Shown: positions 1 to 6,885, numbered from the stretch's first letter. The stretch: DNA of 8,995 bases from JAXHTH01 sp034211115 (GCA_034211115.1 JAXHTH010000085.1:1-8995), one strand, 5' to 3'. The notes: generated from the letters alone by a model not told the origin. Program-made: numbers and translations.

Positions 1-1
1 G

Positions 2-544
2 AACCGGGGCCGAAGGACCATCGGGTATCACCTCGTCAAATCGGCCTATGGCCAATGGCTGCCGGGCGATGAGGCCGGCCACTGGTCCACCGCCTGGGAC
101 GAACGGATCGGCTACCTCCAGCCGCACATGCTCCACCCGGGCGACCCCGTGCGCAAGCGCATGGCCGAGGAGCGGATGACCCACCCGCCGGTTTGCCTGG
201 ACGGGTCGATGATCGCCGTCGTCATCGACGTGCTCGGCGAGTGCGAATCATCATCGCCGTGGACGATCGCCGCGGCGTCGATCGAGGCCACGCACATGCA
301 CCTGCTGCTGACCTACGGCGGTCGGGACATTCATCGCACCGCCAAGTGGCTGGCGCAGCGGACGACGAAGGCCGTCCATCAGCGCACCGATCACGCCGGC
401 CCGGTGTGGTGCAAGGGCAAATGGTGCGGGTACGTGTTCGATGAATCGCACTGGTGGAACGCGCGGGAGTACATCGAGCGCCACAACGTCCGCCGCGGCG
501 TCGACCCGCGGCCGTATGCGTTCATCGCCCATCCGCGCGTGTAA
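2..544 (+). CDS. REP-associated tyrosine transposase (RAYT, Y1 HUH family), 3' part
   Basis: The reading frame is open from the left edge of the window and ends in TAA at 542-544, giving 180 visible residues with the N-terminus missing. The visible start reads TIGYHLVKSAYGQWLPGD, the opening strand and 'YGTWLPGD'-type motif of IS200-like/RAYT proteins. The HUH metal-binding motif is HMH at 293-301. The likely nucleophile is the Tyr at 470-472 in the AREYIERHN helix, matching the Y-I-x-x-N-P region of known RAYTs, although Pro is absent here. Family knowledge: RAYTs are single-domain Y1 endonucleases that nick single-stranded REP palindromes and are usually single-copy and domesticated rather than transposing themselves. 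The palindrome cluster starting exactly at the stop codon supports this assignment. It is the only plus-strand gene and converges on nusG. Alternative: another IS200/IS605-like TnpA without its own element. Confidence 0.85.
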   Translation, partial: NRGRRTIGYHLVKSAYGQWLPGDEAGHWSTAWDERIGYLQPHMLHPGDPVRKRMAEERMTHPPVCLDGSMIAVVIDVLGECESSSPWTIAAASIEATHMHLLLTYGGRDIHRTAKWLAQRTTKAVHQRTDHAGPVWCKGKWCGYVFDESHWWNAREYIERHNVRRGVDPRPYAFIAHPRV

Positions 545-570
545 AGCCGCCGATGGCATCGGCGGGTTAC
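541..570 (+). repeat. REP monomer (copy 1), GTAA...TTAC bounded
   Basis: This is a perfect 9-bp inverted repeat (547-555 with 557-565, one-base centre at 556). It is flanked by GTAA at 541-544 and TTAC at 567-570, which can add four more pairs beyond a small internal loop. The RAYT stop codon TAA (542-544) is part of the GTAA foot. Confidence 0.8.
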
Positions 571-631
571 ACCATCGTCCATCCCGGTCGCCGATCGCGC
601 CGGGCGACGGCGGGTCAGCGTGTTCGGCGGA

Positions 632-719
632 CATACCCGCGGATACCATCCGCGCGGCGGGGGCGGTGAATCGGCGGCGTCCGGTGTGAGAAGACCGCGG
701 ATACCATCCGCGGCTTTAC
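632..719 (-). repeat. Inverted REP dimer (copies 2 and 3)
   Basis: Read on the minus strand, this begins with TGTAAAG (end of the TTTACA at 715-720) and the palindrome at 695-713. After a spacer the second palindrome follows at 638-654, with centres 58 bases apart. The spacer aligns with the 57-base unit of the plus-strand trimer, sharing the landmarks TTCTCA.ACC, ACGC, CCGATTC and CCGCCC. Both stems carry the variant base pairs (CGCGGAT/ATCCGCG). The far end reads GGGTATG rather than GGGTTAC, so that boundary is degenerate. Confidence 0.75.
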
Positions 720-740
720 AATGGGTGCCGGTCCGCACCT

Positions 741-884
741 GTAAAGCCGCCGATGGCATCGGCGGGGTTTCTCATACCCCACGCACCCGATTCCACACCG
801 CCCGCGCCGATGGCATCGGCGGGGTTTCTCACACCCCACGCGCCCGATACCAGGCCGCCCGCGCCGATGGCATCGGCGGGTTAC
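741..884 (+). repeat. Tandem REP trimer (copies 4-6), 57-base period
   Basis: Palindromes are centred at 756, 813 and 870, exactly 57 bases apart. The units 749-805 and 806-862 differ at only about five positions. The third unit stops just after its palindrome. The array opens with GTAA at 741-744 and closes with TTAC at 881-884, the same ends as the monomer at 541-570. Copy 4 has the GTAAAG foot; copies 5 and 6 have CCGCCCGCG in its place. Confidence 0.85.
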
Positions 885-912
885 GCCTTCGATTGCGCGA
901 GCGCCGCCCGGG

Positions 913-1623
913 TCATTCCGCGGCCTTGTTGATCTGCCAGTACTCGAGCTCGATGGGGGCCTGGCGGCCGAAGATGGTCACGAGGACGCGGACCAGCCCC
1001 TTCTCGGGCACGACCTCGTCCACCGTGCCCTCGTAGTTCTCGAACGGGCCTTCCTGGATGATGACGGAATCGCCCTTCTCGAACTCCATGCGGACCTCGG
1101 GCAGCTCCTCGGGTCGGCGGGAGTCGAAGAGCATCTTCTCGACCTCGTGGGCGGCCATCGGGGTGGGGCGGCCGGCGGTGCCCACGAAATCCCCCACCCC
1201 CGTCGTCTCCTTGATGAGGAAGAACACGTCCTGCGGGATGCGGCCGTCGGGTTCGAGCTTCATCTCGACGAAGACATAGCCGGGGTAGAGCTTGGTCTCG
1301 GTGACCTTGGTCTTGCCGCCCTTGAGGGTCTTGGTCTTCTCGGTGGGAACCATGATGCGTCCCACGCGGGTGTCCAGGCCCTCGATCTGGACCTTGCGCA
1401 GCAGCGTCTCGCGGACGTAGTTTTCCTTGTTGGAGGCGACGCGAAGGACGAACCAGTCCATGCCCTCGCGGTAGGCGGGCAGGTCGGTGGCGGGGTCGAA
1501 GGATCGCTCTTCGGCCTTCCCGGCTTCAGCGGCCGGGTCGGGCCGGGGCGCGTCGGTCGGCGAGGCGCCGGTCGCCTTGGGGCGGGGGTCCTGGTTCTGC
1601 TTGACGGGCTCTTCCGCGGGCAT
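913..1623 (-). CDS. nusG: Transcription termination/antitermination protein NusG
   Basis: NusG binds RNA polymerase and either keeps it processive, aids Rho, or couples it to the ribosome. The 236-residue product has an NGN domain from about residue 56 (MDWFVLRVASNKENYV), with the family signatures YPGYVFVEM at 113-121 and GTAGRPTPM near 148-156. A C-terminal KOW domain starts at about 181 (FEKGDSVIIQEGPFENYEGT). The first 50-odd residues are an extra Pro/Ala/Glu-rich, probably disordered tail; many NusG proteins start directly at the NGN domain. No clear Shine-Dalgarno precedes ATG 1623, and an internal Met55 could be the true start of the folded protein. The gene lies 72 bases downstream of secE, as in most bacteria. 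Its 3' end faces the REP cluster, whose last hairpin lies about 35 bases past the stop. The usual next gene, rplK, is not in the window. Confidence 0.97.
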   Translation of the reverse strand: MPAEEPVKQNQDPRPKATGASPTDAPRPDPAAEAGKAEERSFDPATDLPAYREGMDWFVLRVASNKENYVRETLLRKVQIEGLDTRVGRIMVPTEKTKTLKGGKTKVTETKLYPGYVFVEMKLEPDGRIPQDVFFLIKETTGVGDFVGTAGRPTPMAAHEVEKMLFDSRRPEELPEVRMEFEKGDSVIIQEGPFENYEGTVDEVVPEKGLVRVLVTIFGRQAPIELEYWQINKAAE

Positions 1624-1695
1624 GGGACAATCCGGAGTTGGCGTCGGCCGCTCGGCGCCGGCGCGCGCGGCGCAGGGCGGGCGAACGGGGAGCGG

Positions 1696-2106
1696 TCAGG
1701 CGCTTTCGAGCACGCCCATCCATTGGAAGAAGATCTGGAAGACGCGGTCGTAGGCGAAGCAGAGGATGGCGATGAAGATGGTGAGGGCGATGACGATCCA
1801 GGTCGAGCCGAGCACTTCCCGGCGACTGGACCAGTTGACCTTCTTCATCTCGCCTTCGGTGGCGATCATGAAATCGACCACCGCGGGCTTGCGCCCGATG
1901 AGGTAGAAGCCGAGGATCCCGAAGAAGCCGAGGACGAGGACGGCGCCGCCGGCCTGGACGTAGATGGTCTGGATGTCGCCGATCTTCGTGGTGGCGAGCA
2001 GATCCCACAGCCAGACGGTGCCCATGAGGACGATGAGACCGAAGGCGATGGCGGACATGAGTCGCGTCCAGTAGCCCTGGCCTTTCTTGTAGATGCCTGC
2101 GCCCAT
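1696..2106 (-). CDS. secE: Preprotein translocase subunit SecE (three membrane segments)
   Basis: SecE clamps SecY in the inner-membrane Sec channel. The 136-residue product has hydrophobic segments at about 16-37, 49-70 and 101-122. Before the last one lies the conserved amphipathic stretch FMIATEGEMKKVNWSSRREV (79-98), matching the family's E-x-x-K-V-x-W-P-(S/T)-R signature, with Ser in place of Pro. The C-terminal helix is the essential SecE helix. The three-segment form resembles E. coli rather than the short one-segment form of many bacteria. ATG 2106 is chosen because GAGGA lies nine bases upstream. The open frame runs on to an ATG at 2202, but that codon is inside tRNA-Trp. The gene sits between tRNA-Trp and nusG, the standard place for secE, and is probably co-transcribed with both. 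Confidence 0.95.
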   Translation of the reverse strand: MGAGIYKKGQGYWTRLMSAIAFGLIVLMGTVWLWDLLATTKIGDIQTIYVQAGGAVLVLGFFGILGFYLIGRKPAVVDFMIATEGEMKKVNWSSRREVLGSTWIVIALTIFIAILCFAYDRVFQIFFQWMGVLESA

Positions 2107-2179
2107 GATGTGTGATCCTCTGCGGACGTTTGCGCGGCGTTTCGTGTGCTGCGGCGGATCCCGGAGCGTTACGTTTGAA

Positions 2180-2252
<73 letters not shown>

Positions 2253-2281
2253 TCGCGGGGAGGGCTCGCTAAAGTTAGCTT

Positions 2282-2461
2282 TCACTTACGTTTGATCTTG
2301 TGCAGCGTGTGCTTCCGCAGGCGGGGGCTGTACTTCTTCAGCCCGCCCTTGAGCTTCTCGGCGATGCCTCCCTTGACGCGGATGCTGGTCCGGTAGTTCA
2401 GGTCGCCGCTTTCGGAGCACTGCAGCCAGACGAATTCGCGATCGGCAGCTTTCTTGGCCAT
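2282..2461 (-). CDS. rpmG: 50S ribosomal protein L33 (zinc-free type)
   Basis: This is a 59-residue, very basic protein. It starts MAKKAADREFVWLQC and contains GDLNYRTS near 19-26 and KKYSPRLRKHTLHKIKRK at the end, which is the L33 pattern. L33 sits near the E site of the large subunit. Zinc-binding L33 carries two CxxC pairs; here only Cys15 remains (LQCSES and KYSPRL), so this is a C-minus paralog that should not bind zinc. ATG 2461 has GAAGG nine bases upstream. TGA is at 2282-2284, 29 bases before tRNA-Trp. The tuf-rpmG-tRNA-Trp-secE order agrees with the call. Confidence 0.95.
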   Translation of the reverse strand: MAKKAADREFVWLQCSESGDLNYRTSIRVKGGIAEKLKGGLKKYSPRLRKHTLHKIKRK

Positions 2462-2532
2462 GGTGTGAAGCCTTCACCTTGTTCGGGAGGCGGGGGACGC
2501 GTTTTTCCGATGCCTCGCCGAGGGGCGGCGCC

Positions 2533-2576
2533 GGGCGGGCCGACCCGCCCCGCGCGGCGGGACGGGTCAGCCCGTC
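2533..2576 (-). terminator. Tandem GC hairpins after tuf
   Basis: Two perfect hairpins follow the tuf stop on the minus strand. The first has GACGGG at 2561-2566 paired with CCCGTC at 2571-2576. The second has GGGCGGG at 2533-2539 paired with CCCGCCC at 2544-2550. Both have four-base loops. Neither is followed by a T run, so this is not a classic intrinsic terminator. It could cause partial termination or mark an RNA processing or 3'-protection site that sets tuf mRNA above the downstream genes. Confidence 0.45.
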
Positions 2577-2582
2577 GGCGGT

Positions 2583-3782
<1,200 letters not shown>

Positions 3783-3927
3783 TTGAGAAAACTCCAACCA
3801 AGCAGTGATCGAGCGCCTTGTGCCGTTCGACGGCGTTCGTTGAGGAATCCGCCAACCATGGACCTCCCACGGTCGACGATGCGGTCACGACTCGTCGGGC
3901 GAGGTTCGACGACTCGAGCCTCGCGGA
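3783..3927 (-). other. tRNA-Thr to tuf spacer / tuf leader
   Basis: This is a noncoding stretch of 145 bases. On the minus strand it contains two modest inverted repeats, 3892-3897 with 3907-3912 (six pairs) and 3822-3826 with 3830-3834 (five pairs). It ends with the tuf Shine-Dalgarno GGAG. I saw no convincing promoter inside it, so tuf mRNA probably comes from cleavage of a tRNA-Thr/tuf transcript. No protein-coding signal is evident. Confidence 0.4.
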
Positions 3928-4000
3928 AGCCACCGACGGGACTCGAACCCGTGACCTCACCCTTACCAAGGGTGTGCTCTACCAACTGAGCTACGGTGGC
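3928..4000 (-). tRNA. tRNA-Thr (anticodon GGT)
   Basis: The minus strand folds as a 73-base cloverleaf. The acceptor GCCACCG pairs with CGGTGGC. The D arm is GCTC/GAGC, the anticodon stem CACCC/GGGTG has loop TTGGTAA, and the T stem ACGGG/CCCGT has loop TTCGAGT. Anticodon GGT reads ACC and ACU. CCA is not encoded. A tRNA-Thr directly upstream of a tuf gene is also seen in the E. coli tufB operon. Confidence 0.97.
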
Positions 4001-4052
4001 CTGGCGGACAGTGGCTGACGCGCCAGGCGTCCGACGTGCCCCACCCCCGAAG

Positions 4053-4077
4053 AAAAAAACGCCGCGAGTCATCGCGG
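4053..4077 (-). terminator. Terminator-like hairpin in the tRNA-Thr/tuf leader
   Basis: On the minus strand CCGCGA (4072-4077) pairs with TCGCGG (4062-4067) around a four-base loop. Two bases later come seven Ts (4053-4059). This is the best intrinsic-terminator shape in the window. It lies only about six bases after the predicted transcription start and 53 bases before tRNA-Thr. It may be a leader attenuator for the translation cluster, or it may stop read-through from the upstream pilin-like gene. Confidence 0.6.
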
Positions 4078-4088
4078 AGCCGTGCGAC

Positions 4089-4116
4089 AATATAGCCAAC
4101 CCGCCCCGCCTGACAA
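4089..4116 (-). promoter_or_regulatory. Sigma70-like promoter for tRNA-Thr/tuf
   Basis: Read on the minus strand: -35 box TTGTCA (4111-4116), a 16-base spacer, and -10 box TATATT (4089-4094). A likely A start is near 4083. The bases after the -10 box (GTCGCACGG) are GC-rich. Such a discriminator is typical of stringently controlled stable-RNA promoters, which would suit a tRNA and EF-Tu operon; that regulation is inferred. Confidence 0.65.
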
Positions 4117-4252
4117 GGGCTATCGGCAAGAATATTGGGCTCACTTGACCCGTGGGGGGCCGGGGGGGCGTCGCCGCCGATCGCCGCTTCCGGGCCGCCG
4201 GACCCGCCGGAGGCGGCCGGATCCGCCCTGCGGCCCGGCCGGGCCCGCCCCG

Positions 4253-4276
4253 CCGCCCCGCCCGCCGGCGGGGCGG
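4253..4276 (-). terminator. Ten-pair GC hairpin after the pilin-like gene
   Basis: CCGCCCCGCC (4253-4262) pairs perfectly with GGCGGGGCGG (4267-4276) around a four-base loop, starting about ten bases past the pilin-like stop. There is no T run. A second palindrome, GGCCCGGCCGGGCC, follows near 4232-4245. The block 4145-4286 is almost pure G/C with no coding signal. Probably the 3' end structure of the pilin-like transcript. Confidence 0.5.
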
Positions 4277-4286
4277 GCGAAAACCC

Positions 4287-5153
4287 CTAGCGGACGGTCA
4301 ACTCGTGGATCCGGATCCCCAGGCTGTCCTCCAGGTCGTCCAGATCCTCCTGCTCCGGCCACGGGCCCTGCTGATCCACGTGCCCGTCGAGGAAGAGCAT
4401 CAGGCACACGTCCCCGTACCGGAAATCCACCTCCCAGTCCGGGCGTGCATCGTCGTCGTCGTCCGCGGGGCTGAAGGGCCACAGCTCGTCCTCGATCACC
4501 TCGCCGGCGAATGAATCGACCAGGTACAGGGACTGGCTGGGCACCTTGATCTGCCCGAGGGTGAACCAGCCGTTGTAGGACGAGCCCGGCGAGGTCTGGT
4601 CGGCGTTGAAGAACTGGTTGGCGGCGAAGAACCCCGGCTCGCCGATCTGCCGGGCCCCGGTCCCGAAGGGCCGGGGGCCGGTGCCGTCGCGCACCTCGCG
4701 GGTGTTGGCCGCCGCCGACCGGACGGGATTGTCATCCCAGCCGCCGAGCTTCTCGTACAGGGCCTGATCGGGCGAATCGAAGCGGTAGTTGGGATCGCCC
4801 GGGTTGGCCTGATCCTGGAAGACGCCGATCTCGAAGACGGTCCAGAGGATGTCGCTCCAGGTCCCCATGTGCTGCGACCCCGTCCCGACGGGGCCGGACC
4901 GCACCTTGCCCGGATACGGGTTGTTGGAGTAGTTGAACTGGCTGGGCAGGATGTACTCGGCGTTGTCCGAGGAGTACTGCCGCATCCAGAGGGAGATCTG
5001 CTTGAGGTTGTTCATCGACTTGGTCATCTTGCCCACGCCCAGGGCGGCGCTCAGGGCGGGCACCAGCAAGCCGATGAGGACGACGATCACGGCGATGACG
5101 ATCAGCAGCTCCATGATGGTGAAGGCGGGCCGGGATGAGGCTCGAGGCGACAT
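4287..5153 (-). CDS. Type II/IV prepilin-like protein with C-terminal DG motif
   Basis: This 288-residue secreted protein of the pseudopilin type has a prepilin peptidase site A10|F11 followed by FTIMELLIVIAVIVVLIGLL. Glu15 is the conserved Glu at +5 of the mature protein. Residue -1 is Ala rather than the commoner Gly. The hydrophobic helix (about 11-34) would anchor it in the membrane before assembly. The C-terminus has FRYGDVCLMLFLDGHVD (about 244-260), matching the planctomycete 'H-X9-DG' processing-associated pattern, except that His is replaced by Tyr. An acidic run of five Asp occurs about 25 residues before that motif. ATG 5153 is supported by GGGAG eight bases upstream. The gene stands alone with its own likely promoter and 3' hairpin. 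Such proteins are numerous in planctomycetes and their individual roles are mostly unknown, so I give no function beyond surface or pseudopilin. Confidence 0.85.
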   Translation of the reverse strand: MSPRASSRPAFTIMELLIVIAVIVVLIGLLVPALSAALGVGKMTKSMNNLKQISLWMRQYSSDNAEYILPSQFNYSNNPYPGKVRSGPVGTGSQHMGTWSDILWTVFEIGVFQDQANPGDPNYRFDSPDQALYEKLGGWDDNPVRSAAANTREVRDGTGPRPFGTGARQIGEPGFFAANQFFNADQTSPGSSYNGWFTLGQIKVPSQSLYLVDSFAGEVIEDELWPFSPADDDDDARPDWEVDFRYGDVCLMLFLDGHVDQQGPWPEQEDLDDLEDSLGIRIHELTVR

Positions 5154-5212
5154 GTTCGGGCTCCCTGTTCGGAGACGGCACCCGCCGACCGGGCCGCGGG
5201 CGTCCTGAGAAC

Positions 5213-5240
5213 ACCATACCCTGATTCTGAGCGTTGCCAA
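5213..5240 (-). promoter_or_regulatory. Candidate promoter for the pilin-like gene
   Basis: Minus strand: TTGGCA (5235-5240), a 16-base spacer, TATGGT (5213-5218). The predicted start is near 5206, giving a leader of about 53 bases before ATG 5153. The -35 box is good and the -10 box moderate. It lies in the 229-base gap after rho, so the pilin-like gene need not depend on rho transcription. Confidence 0.4.
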
Positions 5241-5382
5241 TAAACGGCGATGATACAGGCAGTTCCGCGCGGTCCGGCAAAGGGTGCTCTTCGGCCTCCC
5301 GCCGGGACGGAGAGACGCACTCACGCCTCAGGGGGACGGCTCGCCCCGCGCCGCGGCCGCACCCCATTCTTCGCCCCCGGCC

Positions 5383-6807
5383 TCACCCCAGATTCATCGT
5401 CATCAGGAATTCGGCGTTGGAGTTGGTCTTGGCCAGCCGGCCGCGGAGGAGCTCCATCGCCTCCACCACGCTCATGTCGCTGACGACCTTGCGAAGACGG
5501 ACGACCAGCTCCAGTTCCTTGGGGTCCAGCAGCAGCTCCTCGCGGCGGGTGCCGGAGGCGCCGATGTCGATGGCCGGCCAGATGCGCTTCTCCACCAGCT
5601 TGCGGGTCAGGTGCAGCTCGCTGTTGCCGGTGCCCTTGAACTCCTCGAAGATGACCTCGTCGGCCTTGGAGCCGGTGTCGATGAGGGCGGTGGCGATGAT
5701 GGTCAGCGATCCCCCGTTCTCGATGTTTCTCGCCGAGCCGAAGAACTTCTTGGGCTTGATGAGGGCCTGGGAATCGACGCCGCCCGTGCCGATCTTGCCC
5801 GTGTTGGGCATCGCGTTGTTGTAGCCGCGGGCGAGGCGGGTGATCGAATCGAGCAGGATCACCACGTGCTCGCCGTACTCGACCATCCGCCGCGACTTCT
5901 CGGTGACCATCTCCGCCACCTGGATGTGCCGGATGGCCTGCTCGTCGAACGTGCTCGCGACCACCTCGACCGAGTCGGGCGTGTTGCGCCGGAAGTCGGT
6001 CACCTCCTCCGGCCGCTCGTCGATGAGCAGGACGATGACGTGGGCATCCGAGTGATTCTCGGCGATGGCGTTGGTGAGGCGCTGGAGGATGATGGTCTTG
6101 CCCGTGCGGGGCGGGGCGACGATCAGGGCCCGCTGCCCGAAGCCCAGCGGCGCGACGAGATCGATCACCCGCGCCTCGATCCCGCCCGATTCCGCCTCGA
6201 GGTGGATGCGACGATCCGGGTGCAGCGGCGTGAGGTTCTCGAACGTGGGCAGGTCGTGCAGCAACTGCGGATCCCGGCTGTTCACCTCCTCCACCCGCAG
6301 TAGGGCGAAGTAGGTCTCCGTCTCCTTGGGCGGGCGGATCAGGCCGCGGACGACCTGGCCCTTGCGGAGACCGAAACGGCGGATCTGCGAGGGGCTGACG
6401 TACACGTCGTCGGGCGAGGCGAGGTAGGAATACTCCGGGCTGCGGAGGAAACCGTAGCCGTCGGGCATGATCTCCAGCGTGCCCTCGCCGATCATCAGCC
6501 CCTGCTTGCGGGCACGGGACTTGAGGATTTCGAAGACGAGCTTCTGCTTGGACAGGGTGGCGAAGTCCTGGATCTTCTCCTTCTTGGCGACCTTGCCGAG
6601 CTGCTCGGTGTTCATGTGCTGGAGGGCGGCGAGGTTGAGATCGTCCTTCTTCGCCAGGTCGTACTTGCCCTGCGTTTCCTCTTCCAGCGCCGCCGCCTCC
6701 GCCTCCAGCTCCTCATCGGTGGGCACTTCGCCCGGCTGGAGGGTGATGGTGTGGGCGGATCCGGACCCGGAACGTTTGCGGCGACGACGAGACTTCTTCG
6801 TGGCCAT
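5383..6807 (-). CDS. rho: Transcription termination factor Rho
   Basis: Rho is the hexameric RNA helicase that ends transcription at C-rich unstructured RNA. The 474-residue product is longer than the roughly 420 of E. coli because of a basic then acidic N-terminal tail (MATKKSRRRRKRSGSG, then a Glu/Ala-rich stretch at 31-45). The Rho_N helix bundle is at about 65-103 and the cold-shock-like RNA-binding domain at about 105-176 (MPDGYGFLRSPEYSYLASP). The ATPase has Walker A APPRTGKT at 231-238, Walker B VLLIDERPEE near 259-268, DSITRLARGYN at 320-330, the Q-loop DTGSKADEVIFEEFKGTGN at 377-395 and the R-loop KLVEKRIWPAIDI at 403-415. ATG 6807 has AGGAG 12 bases upstream. The open frame extends further upstream, but that part lacks Rho features and overlaps a foldable leader. 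Confidence 0.98.
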   Translation of the reverse strand: MATKKSRRRRKRSGSGSAHTITLQPGEVPTDEELEAEAAALEEETQGKYDLAKKDDLNLAALQHMNTEQLGKVAKKEKIQDFATLSKQKLVFEILKSRARKQGLMIGEGTLEIMPDGYGFLRSPEYSYLASPDDVYVSPSQIRRFGLRKGQVVRGLIRPPKETETYFALLRVEEVNSRDPQLLHDLPTFENLTPLHPDRRIHLEAESGGIEARVIDLVAPLGFGQRALIVAPPRTGKTIILQRLTNAIAENHSDAHVIVLLIDERPEEVTDFRRNTPDSVEVVASTFDEQAIRHIQVAEMVTEKSRRMVEYGEHVVILLDSITRLARGYNNAMPNTGKIGTGGVDSQALIKPKKFFGSARNIENGGSLTIIATALIDTGSKADEVIFEEFKGTGNSELHLTRKLVEKRIWPAIDIGASGTRREELLLDPKELELVVRLRKVVSDMSVVEAMELLRGRLAKTNSNAEFLMTMNLG

Positions 6808-6833
6808 GATGAAAGCTGACTCCTGGAATCTTC

Positions 6834-6885
6834 GGCAGCCGGAGCGCGCAACCACCCCTGGGGAGGTCAGGAGCGCGTTGCTGCC
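6834..6885 (-). promoter_or_regulatory. Nested inverted repeat in the rho leader
   Basis: Three inverted repeats are nested: GGCAGC/GCTGCC (6834-6839 with 6880-6885), CGCGC/GCGCG (6845-6849 with 6873-6877) and an inner ACCaCCCC/GGGGaGGT palindrome (6851-6867). They can stack into one imperfect stem-loop ending about 26 bases before the rho start codon. Rho genes are commonly autoregulated by leader attenuation, so a control role is possible, but GC-rich DNA gives stems easily. Confidence 0.4.

Larger units (their letters stand above)
541..884. mobile_element. REP cluster associated with the RAYT gene (six palindromes)
   Basis: This fills the gap between the RAYT stop and the nusG stop. It holds six copies of a palindrome with core CCGCCGATGGCATCGGCGG or the variant whose plus-strand form is CCGCGGATACCATCCGCGG. 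The centres are at about 556, 646, 704, 756, 813 and 870. Copies 1, 4, 5 and 6 read in plus orientation and copies 2 and 3 in minus orientation. Some copies have the 5' foot TGTAAAG, others a CCGCCCGCG-like foot. I saw no further copies in the rest of the window. REP palindromes with a conserved 5' tetranucleotide next to a RAYT gene form the known 'REPtron' arrangement; the tetranucleotide here is GTAA. The hairpins may also end transcription from both flanking genes. Confidence 0.85.

Noticed and set aside
541..884. CRISPR array
   Set aside because: The repeats are short perfect palindromes in both orientations. The spacers resemble each other, and no cas gene is present.
1147..2115. Long plus-strand open frames opposite nusG/secE, tuf (2811-3989) and rho (5284-6303)
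   Set aside because: They are antisense shadows of strongly conserved genes in GC-rich DNA, with compositionally biased products and no recognisable domain.
2286..2477. A 63-residue minus-strand frame overlapping rpmG
   Set aside because: It is a shifted-frame shadow. The frame 2282-2461 encodes a clear L33.
2465..2477. GTGAAG/CTTCAC inverted repeat over the rpmG ribosome site as a translational switch
   Set aside because: The loop is only one base unless the stem is shortened to five pairs; too weak to support.
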